This document shows positions 36,001 to 40,590 of a DNA stretch of 40,590 bases, piece by piece (the first letter of the stretch is position 1; the number at the start of each line of letters is the position of its first letter). The translations under genes and the position numbers were made by a program. The notes under the pieces are model-generated. The model had not been told where the DNA came from and did no database searches. It worked only from the letters and a program-made list of their open reading frames with translations. This DNA comes from a virus: positions 1 to 40,590 of the IMG/VR virus record IMGVR_UViG_3300006335_000050; one strand, written 5' to 3'.

Positions 36001-39000
36001 CACCAATTGCAATTAACGTTCCATCATCTGAAACTGCAATAGCTGTACCAAATCCTATACCTACTATAGGTGTTACAATTTGTTGACTAAATTCGTAATG
36101 TCCATTGTTTAATCTATAAACAAGTACCTTAGGATCACTATCAGTAAATTCAGCTACAACAACTAAAATATTTCCATCTCTATTAGTTGTAAATGGATGA
36201 CTAAAATTCTTTAATGTTGCTTGGTCGACAATAAGTTCATTATCAACAACTAAATTTAAGTCATTAGGAGTATATCCTACATAATCTATATGAGATGATA
36301 ACTGGGTCCAAAGGGTCGGACTCCAAGCACCTGCCGGTAAATTAGTTTTATTTTGCCAGAAATATTGATCATGTAAAACAATGTCATTTTCATAATATGC
36401 TTGAGATACATCAAACACACCTTTATAATATTGATTTTTTCCAGTTGCGTAATCAAATACTTTTCCATTAATATCAGTACCATGATTAAAGAAATATACT
36501 CTACCAGCATTTCCAACTATACTAAGATCTTCTGTACTAACATAAAGATAATGTAATGATCCGTTTGTAGCAAACTCTATTTGCTTACCAAGAAGTTTAT
36601 TAGTAGCTGTATGTTCAGAAATATATCCATAATTTAATGAATACTCACCATTAGCAGTTTTATCATAAGTTAAAAAGATACCTTCGTTAGTATTTCCGCT
36701 TTCAACACCTTCTGCGTGTGCAGGGATATTATGTTGCTGAATCCAGTCTTTGTTTAGTGGTGTTGGGTAATTGGGTGTTCTAGCAATACCACTAACTTCA
36801 CTGCTAGAATAAAAATGTACTTCTAATTCAATTTGAAAAGTCGGCGAAGTGACTGGTAACTGAGTTGAATCTGTGTTTTTAACAACCACCATCTCACCTG
36901 TAACCGCACTATCCATATCCGCATGATCTAATCTCCCAGATAAACGATTGACGCCAGGGCTGATAGCATCTTTTATACTAATAGTACTTGTTGCACTATT
37001 ATTAAATCCGAAACTAAATGTGCCAGTTCTGTCTTTTACAAATACTCTAGCTGTTAATAACTGTTCTTGTAAATACGCAACTGTAGCCGTAGCACCTGTA
37101 ATATTATCCATAATAACTTCGTTTTCTTGAGGAACATAAGGATTACCCAAGTTGTCAAAGTTTGTAAATGTTATATCAATATACCCTGACCATAAATCAA
37201 AGATTTGATGGGTATTATTTAAATATGTAAATGGTAAGCCTAATGATGCAGGATCAAAGACTGAAATTGGAGCAACACCGCCTCTAATAGTATTAACCCA
37301 CATTTTAAACGTATCGTCTTTATTAGATACATCTGTAAAACTTGTTGGTGCTCTGATAAACCATAGTTCACTTAAATTAGGTAATCCTTGTTTATCATAA
37401 TAACTTAAATGTCCTAATCTGCCACCTCTTGTTGGATCAGTAATTAAACTCAATGCATGAACATCATCCATTGTATTACTAAACGGAACTGGTGATCTTG
37501 ATTCGCTTGAAGTTATAAAATCTTGCCCTATAAGATTTGGTATTGAAATTTCTTGTGCGGTATTTACAGTTGTAGTAAATAAAGGTATTCCGTCAATTTT
37601 CCACCATCCACCAAATGTCTCTGTCGCAATAGCTGGTTTGATTAATTCAAATGTTCCACAACTTACTGCATTTAAGAAAAATTCATCTGTAGGAAGGTAT
37701 TCTCCACTAACATCTTTCATATAAATTACTGCTTGGCTAACATTTTCAATTCGAATATATACTACTTCACCAACCGCAGTACTTGATGATAATGAATCAC
37801 CAACTGTTGGAATACGTATTAAGTTATCAACATATAAAACAGCATCAATTTTTGCCGCAATAGTTCTTTCACCTTCAACATTAGCAACTCCAGGACCTGT
37901 TGCACCCCACGGTAAAACACCAGTTGGATAATTTTGTGAAAATTCATTCCAATTAAGAACTATTGTATCACTTGCTGATGATCCTTCATATTGTTCAACC
38001 GGGGCTCTAATTAAATAATGATCTGTAGTAACATCTAAACCATAGTCTCCTCTTATAGCATAAACTATTTCAGGATATGAATTATTTACAGCATCAAAAT
38101 TTGCTTCTTCAATAAATGCTGATGAATAAAAACTTTGAAATAATAATGCACCCGTTGCCGCCGCAATATCAAATTGTGCTTCCCAGAAAGTTTCTAAATA
38201 CTTAACAACGTCACCAGGAACATAAACTATACCACCATCAAAGTCACCTTTCCATTTAGTTCTTACATTACTAGCATACGGGGCACCGATAACTAAATGA
38301 TCTCCATCATCAGTTAATGCAACACTAGTACCAAACTTTCCTGGGCCAGTATAAAGTTCTATTGGAGCCTCGATTGTTTGTCTATGGGTATAATTTACAT
38401 TATCAGAAACTCTAGTAAACACATAAACTTGTTCTTTTTCAGCGGCTGATACAATTAAAATTGTATTTCTATCATTAGTCGCAATAACTTTACCAAATAA
38501 ATGTCCTTCACCAGTTTCTACATTTGAAATTTGCTGGAATGTACTATATGTTGGTTTATTTTGTAATACAACCCAACGTTCGTTATCATCGTCATCAACC
38601 CAAATTAATTCACCTACTTGTAATTCACTATTAAGAACTCTAACATTTGCTTCTTCTAAGTTGGCAACTCTAGCTGAAATAAATTTAGTAACAAAACCAT
38701 CTGCAACATCTACATCTTCTGTTTCACCATTTGCATAACAAATTATATTTGCTAAAGAAACACTTTTAACTTTAAAGAATTTTTCTGCACCAGTTACATC
38801 AAGAATACCTATAATTTCCTTTTCTTCATACCTAGCTTGTGTATTAAGAGTTATTGTTGTTGTTCCAGCATCAGTATCTGAAGTTACTTGTACAACTCTA
38901 TCTGCTGTTCTTATATACTTGACAACATCCCATGTTGTTCCTCGCGATCCTACCCAAACATAATCACCAACATTTAACTCTGTAATAGTAGTATTAAGAA

Positions 39001-40590
39001 TATCATCATATTTTGCAACTGTTAATTCAACATCTTCTTCATTAACAAATCCTGCTGTTTGCACATATTCAAACTCTTTTGTATGTGTTGGAAATGGCTT
39101 ATGATTATAAGAATTAGGTTTAAGATAAACTTCAAATGGTCGTATACGATAAATTAAATCTGTTTCTGCACCTGAAACCGTATCAACTAATTCAAATGGT
39201 TGTGGACTTAATTTAAATTTACCTTCATCTAACTTAAATTCAACTTCATCAAATCCATCAGCAGAACCGTACTGTCCTAACTTAACGGCCCATTCTTCAA
39301 AAAATTCAATACTGTCTTTATCTGCATTACTTAAAGTATCAAATAACTTTGTTAAACTATTTTGTGTTCCTTTATCTTGAATAAACCCTTGATAAAATTT
39401 ATACTGACTAACATCATCATTAATAATATTTGCAAGATACTCTCTTTTTTGATATCCAATAAGATGTTGTGCTATAGTTTGCTGGTTTGTATCAAAGTTA
39501 TCTGTATCTAAATCATAATAATCTTTAAATTGTTTTGCTTTGTAATCTAAATTAGGTCTTAATACAGAAGTGGGTTTCTCCTCTAAACGTTCCCATAAAG
39601 AAGCATCAAAAGATTCAGTACCTATAATTTTTTGTTTAGCAAGGTAATAAAATTCTTTATACTTTACTGTATCACCTGCATCATAAGTTCTATATTCACT
39701 CCATTCACTAACAATTGCATTATCATAAACAAATCCTGGAATATTTAAACTACCATTCCAATCGTCTGTACGGTAACCTAAAACTTTAATTCGTTCTTGT
39801 CTATACCCTGGTTCTAAGTCATATATTATATCATTAAAAACAGTATAATTATCTAGTAAAACAACGTGTTCTTTTTGTATTAATGGTAACTTAACAGCAT
39901 ATACACCGTCTGCACTATTTTTTGCTGTAAGTTTAAATTCACCTTCAGCACCTCTATAAACATCAACAAATTCTGGTAATAATTTTTGTCCATCAGCTTT
40001 TAAAAGTGTATAATCATAAAAACTATCAAAAATATTGTCTGAAACATGAAGTTCTCTTTTAAATGATAAATGATTAGCTGTAGGACTTAAAGTTATTACA
40101 CTATTTTCAGCCCAATTCTGTGTAGTCCAGAATAAAAACTCTCTGGCACTTAAAGCCCAATTTTCAACTGAATTAATATCAGGATTAAAGAAATTAAAAT
40201 CAAACCCTTTCTCTTCTAACCAATTTCCGTAACCTAATAAGAAATCAACTACATCTTGAATGTTTGTTAATAAAGTACCATACGCTATTTCTTTTATACT
40301 ATTAATAATAGGAGGTGTGTGATCAAAGTGACGTCTAAAGAACGCATCTCGTCCACCAGTTATAGGTAACTCAGCTAACTTAACAAAATTCTCAGAATTA
40401 AAATTAAACCCGGCTTTGTGTGCTATTTTAACAGTATAATACTCATTATCAAATTCAACAATTTGTCCTTCAAGATAATTTTGTTCAGCAAACCACCTAA
40501 CAAAACTTTCAGAAATACCTCCAACATTTACTACCGGATCATCTGCTGATATACGAACATTAAAATATTTAAAATATGGATTAGTAGTGT
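30086..40590 (-). CDS. Giant virion protein with FG-GAP-like and carbohydrate-binding-like repeats (5'-truncated)
   Basis: The frame is open from the window edge to the stop at 30086, giving at least 3,500 residues; the N-terminus is missing. No ATG, GTG or TTG lies in frame above 39064, so the GTG there is not a start. Integrin-like FG-GAP motifs (FGTSVALTDDGDHLVIGAP near 38281-38340, FGTAIAVSDDGTLIAIGAP near 36001-36060, a third near 35880) suggest a beta-propeller. GDxV..W segments near 39690, 38220 and 36390 resemble chitin-binding-type modules. GxGY-type repeats with a GGGGTG loop lie at 33070-33240 and 34180-34340. The far C-terminus has IFINGERIEYY and LRRGTLGTG. Size, repeats and position before the fibre genes fit a tail or baseplate adhesin; the role is inference. 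Confidence 0.8.
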   Translation of the reverse strand, partial: TTNPYFKYFNVRISADDPVVNVGGISESFVRWFAEQNYLEGQIVEFDNEYYTVKIAHKAGFNFNSENFVKLAELPITGGRDAFFRRHFDHTPPIINSIKEIAYGTLLTNIQDVVDFLLGYGNWLEEKGFDFNFFNPDINSVENWALSAREFLFWTTQNWAENSVITLSPTANHLSFKRELHVSDNIFDSFYDYTLLKADGQKLLPEFVDVYRGAEGEFKLTAKNSADGVYAVKLPLIQKEHVVLLDNYTVFNDIIYDLEPGYRQERIKVLGYRTDDWNGSLNIPGFVYDNAIVSEWSEYRTYDAGDTVKYKEFYYLAKQKIIGTESFDASLWERLEEKPTSVLRPNLDYKAKQFKDYYDLDTDNFDTNQQTIAQHLIGYQKREYLANIINDDVSQYKFYQGFIQDKGTQNSLTKLFDTLSNADKDSIEFFEEWAVKLGQYGSADGFDEVEFKLDEGKFKLSPQPFELVDTVSGAETDLIYRIRPFEVYLKPNSYNHKPFPTHTKEFEYVQTAGFVNEEDVELTVAKYDDILNTTITELNVGDYVWVGSRGTTWDVVKYIRTADRVVQVTSDTDAGTTTITLNTQARYEEKEIIGILDVTGAEKFFKVKSVSLANIICYANGETEDVDVADGFVTKFISARVANLEEANVRVLNSELQVGELIWVDDDDNERWVVLQNKPTYSTFQQISNVETGEGHLFGKVIATNDRNTILIVSAAEKEQVYVFTRVSDNVNYTHRQTIEAPIELYTGPGKFGTSVALTDDGDHLVIGAPYASNVRTKWKGDFDGGIVYVPGDVVKYLETFWEAQFDIAAATGALLFQSFYSSAFIEEANFDAVNNSYPEIVYAIRGDYGLDVTTDHYLIRAPVEQYEGSSASDTIVLNWNEFSQNYPTGVLPWGATGPGVANVEGERTIAAKIDAVLYVDNLIRIPTVGDSLSSSTAVGEVVYIRIENVSQAVIYMKDVSGEYLPTDEFFLNAVSCGTFELIKPAIATETFGGWWKIDGIPLFTTTVNTAQEISIPNLIGQDFITSSESRSPVPFSNTMDDVHALSLITDPTRGGRLGHLSYYDKQGLPNLSELWFIRAPTSFTDVSNKDDTFKMWVNTIRGGVAPISVFDPASLGLPFTYLNNTHQIFDLWSGYIDITFTNFDNLGNPYVPQENEVIMDNITGATATVAYLQEQLLTARVFVKDRTGTFSFGFNNSATSTISIKDAISPGVNRLSGRLDHADMDSAVTGEMVVVKNTDSTQLPVTSPTFQIELEVHFYSSSEVSGIARTPNYPTPLNKDWIQQHNIPAHAEGVESGNTNEGIFLTYDKTANGEYSLNYGYISEHTATNKLLGKQIEFATNGSLHYLYVSTEDLSIVGNAGRVYFFNHGTDINGKVFDYATGKNQYYKGVFDVSQAYYENDIVLHDQYFWQNKTNLPAGAWSPTLWTQLSSHIDYVGYTPNDLNLVVDNELIVDQATLKNFSHPFTTNRDGNILVVVAEFTDSDPKVLVYRLNNGHYEFSQQIVTPIVGIGFGTAIAVSDDGTLIAIGAPLQDQVDTNNGAVYVYRQESGSFIWSQTLYSPEDDVAERFGATLDFDKNNLAVSSRGGDLIATTTFDANTTVVPTSFDNNLTQFKNANEDSGQVLIFQRYNNSLLYSEKFVFKNPITRRFGDYVLFTDNHVYVAMPELTITPEDNYMGTIIDFRRERNILSWQMLRSPIDQIDLTKFRGVFIYDTEKNLLGSQLDYIDPIQGKIAGTAEEEISFKTLYDPAVYTIGTAPSVVDTSNYWGKKQVGRLWWDLSTAKYHNPYQGNIIYQTANWNKLFKGASIDIYEWVETTLLPSEWLEQADTEEGLAEGISGTPKFDDNTLSSVKIFNKASQSFSDKFFYWVKNRKFTPHNVEFRKTSAYDVAQLIEDPQAVGYKFVSLLADNRFALYNTDALFNDVNSAINFRYWTIANPTNIHNEYQLLSDGLETSRPKVDIERKWFDSLIGWDVNYRAVPDPDLSVKQKYGALNSPRQSWFVNRLEAVKQLIERANGVLKQHIIVDEYDLSKLKDIDVMPTLNSGKFDQSVDTYAEIVFVGTANIIQAQLTPIWNNGRLERVEIVNGGRGYKVPPTYLFTNIGNGTSAELIITIDTLGKITTVDVKHAGRNYAETSGILVRKYSTLVKVDENISGKWSIHAYNTATTLWERTDSQAYNVPEFWGYVDWYAIDYNQFTDVDYLIDESYQLTSLDASVGDIVKIKTVGTGGWLLLKKIKDVIDADYTTNYETVGRQNGTIKFASSLYNYPEWNIGYDSLSYDTSDYDNQPVHEFRVILQALRDDIFIDDLAVEYNKLFVASVRYVFSEQSFVDWVFKTSFMKAKHNIGELAEKVTFQNDNLPSYEKFVEEAKPYKTKIREYLTSYTKLDNTNSITTDFDLPPAYSVQDGRIIPSSLKVKDDALYGVDPGLINYPNKHWKDNLGYEVVMIQIKDGGTGFLEIPVITISGGGGTGAKAQAYIGTGGKITWIKIVNAGSGYLSAPTVIVNGTQSDGSKLAVVSAKLGNGKVRSAHIVSRFDRVSGAFLITTLEETESFTGNASKQKIDLKWPMDVRPSQIYITINDVEKLTSEYTFENIAYTDKSYTRYRGQIFFTEPPANLASIVIKYSKAIDMLQAQDRINLFYKPTDGMLGNDIAQLMEGIDYGGVEVRSFDFGGGAGWFSEPWFTSTWDTFDNTYEDEVFQLDGSTNVFNLAQPLADGVLYNVYKNGVRVDDPEYDGSTVPGNPSAVMQTITGDGVTQTITLNEELIPTVDGDLIIIRKATSDGSFIPDPDAYDTALQGGDLAYQTAKGLLSEEIVVDGDGFVTPLTSKGPEELIPGQVMDTVDFKVYDRTADGSSIINSYNYVGQSSVSGFPINQLPASQEDLFVKVNGSILDSSEYTVNYQTKLVEFVNAPQTGDAVHISTMSNNGEKILDFDKFIGDGSTSHFVTPVVYKLGLTYTLTVDGEIVTTDLQETDSTYEIAGRAVFKLGTIPNPGAIIQYVVYDSASQVFSQITTDEFIGNSVTTKFTLSQAPFSSLPVSHNVIVKVGDKILNAGYNQQFSVVQQREYQLRQWQISQASVSAENVKVFLNSVEIELNQQWRWDTFNGSVVLFADVGITGDNLEVFVIDSGDYQFGFFDPGTSLFVKTPDDLYLDTPPPNGEKLTIYKFSKHDIRKIERETFDVVARNPVTVGTDDYTEFHQLTNGIIRLREEAIDAEYVWVTVNQTLLTPSIEYYVTDDKKHIRIVVDIDPNDTIEVIHFTNPVIVPKFGFRIFKDMLNRTHYKRLGDSNKYTLAEDLHWYDSRIYVTNYDNLPLPNKDKGIPGIIFINGERIEYYLKEGGAIRQLRRGTLGTGIAELHKAGSHLFDQSATQTVPYKDEILTQVFEADGSTNAITVDFIPKDVNEFEIFVAGKRLRKVSISSFDKTVDLDSPEADITLPAEFSVDGTTSTVTMLNTPAINSKIIVVRKLGKKWTDPGVPLHRQENNIGRFLRSEEATLPK

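Noticed and set aside
30086-39064. A GTG start at 39064 for the giant gene
   Set aside because: The frame continues open and protein-like to the window edge with no stop, and the sequence upstream of 39064 translates to coherent tail-protein sequence, so the gene is 5'-truncated rather than starting there.
1-40590. tRNA genes, CRISPR arrays, insertion sequences or a bacterial genomic island
   Set aside because: No cloverleaf, direct-repeat array or transposase was found, and the continuous operon with tail genes and late-promoter elements favours a phage genome over a host island.

Overview
This window is a piece of a tailed-phage genome, most likely a marine T4-like myovirus. It is strongly AT-rich by eye and almost entirely coding. 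Most neighbouring genes overlap by 1-20 bases or sit within a few bases of each other, and no tRNA, rRNA, CRISPR array or insertion sequence was seen. The phage assignment rests on a block of virion genes on the minus strand (23119-40590): an open-ended giant protein of at least 3,500 residues, three paralogous tail-fibre-like proteins (one ending in a phage tail-collar domain) and two smaller structural proteins. T4-type late-promoter elements (ATAAATA) lie in several of the few non-coding gaps. A KDO-8-phosphate synthase suggests a Gram-negative host; the sequence does not name the host.

Layout. (1) 1-639, minus: 3'-truncated 2-oxoglutarate oxygenase-like gene. (2) 697-4432, plus: QueC-like PP-loop ATPase, radical SAM enzyme with an N-terminal twitch, unknown protein, radical SAM/SPASM-like enzyme. 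(3) 13342 down to 4413, minus: ten tightly packed genes, namely nucleotide-sugar dehydrogenase, SGNH hydrolase, JmjC/cupin-like oxygenase with an altered metal site, glycosyltransferase-like protein, two radical SAM enzymes, a methyltransferase, protein-isoaspartate methyltransferase and two more radical SAM enzymes. (4) 13409-15746, plus: glycosyltransferase-like protein, 47-residue basic protein, second SGNH-like protein. (5) 40590 down to 15730, minus: virion genes, then two GT8-like glycosyltransferases, small unknowns, KdsA, another glycosyltransferase-like protein and two more twitch-type radical SAM enzymes.

The striking content is a modification island (about 1-22.7 kb) with eight diverse radical SAM enzymes. 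Four carry an N-terminal cysteine-rich twitch; four have C-terminal SPASM-like cysteines. They are mixed with two non-haem iron oxygenases, two methyltransferases, a PP-loop adenylating-type enzyme, at least four glycosyltransferase-like proteins, two sugar-precursor enzymes and two SGNH hydrolases. The island runs without a break into the tail genes. The simplest reading, which is inference, is that the phage makes and decorates an unusual glycan or modifies proteins, on its own fibres or on the host envelope. No obvious ribosomal-peptide precursor is present.

Regulation visible in the sequence: two back-to-back ATAAATA elements drive divergent operons from 13371-13394, and further copies precede genes at 30064 and 25534. 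Two convergent gene pairs overlap at their stops; one overlap (4413-4432) is itself a near-perfect palindrome.
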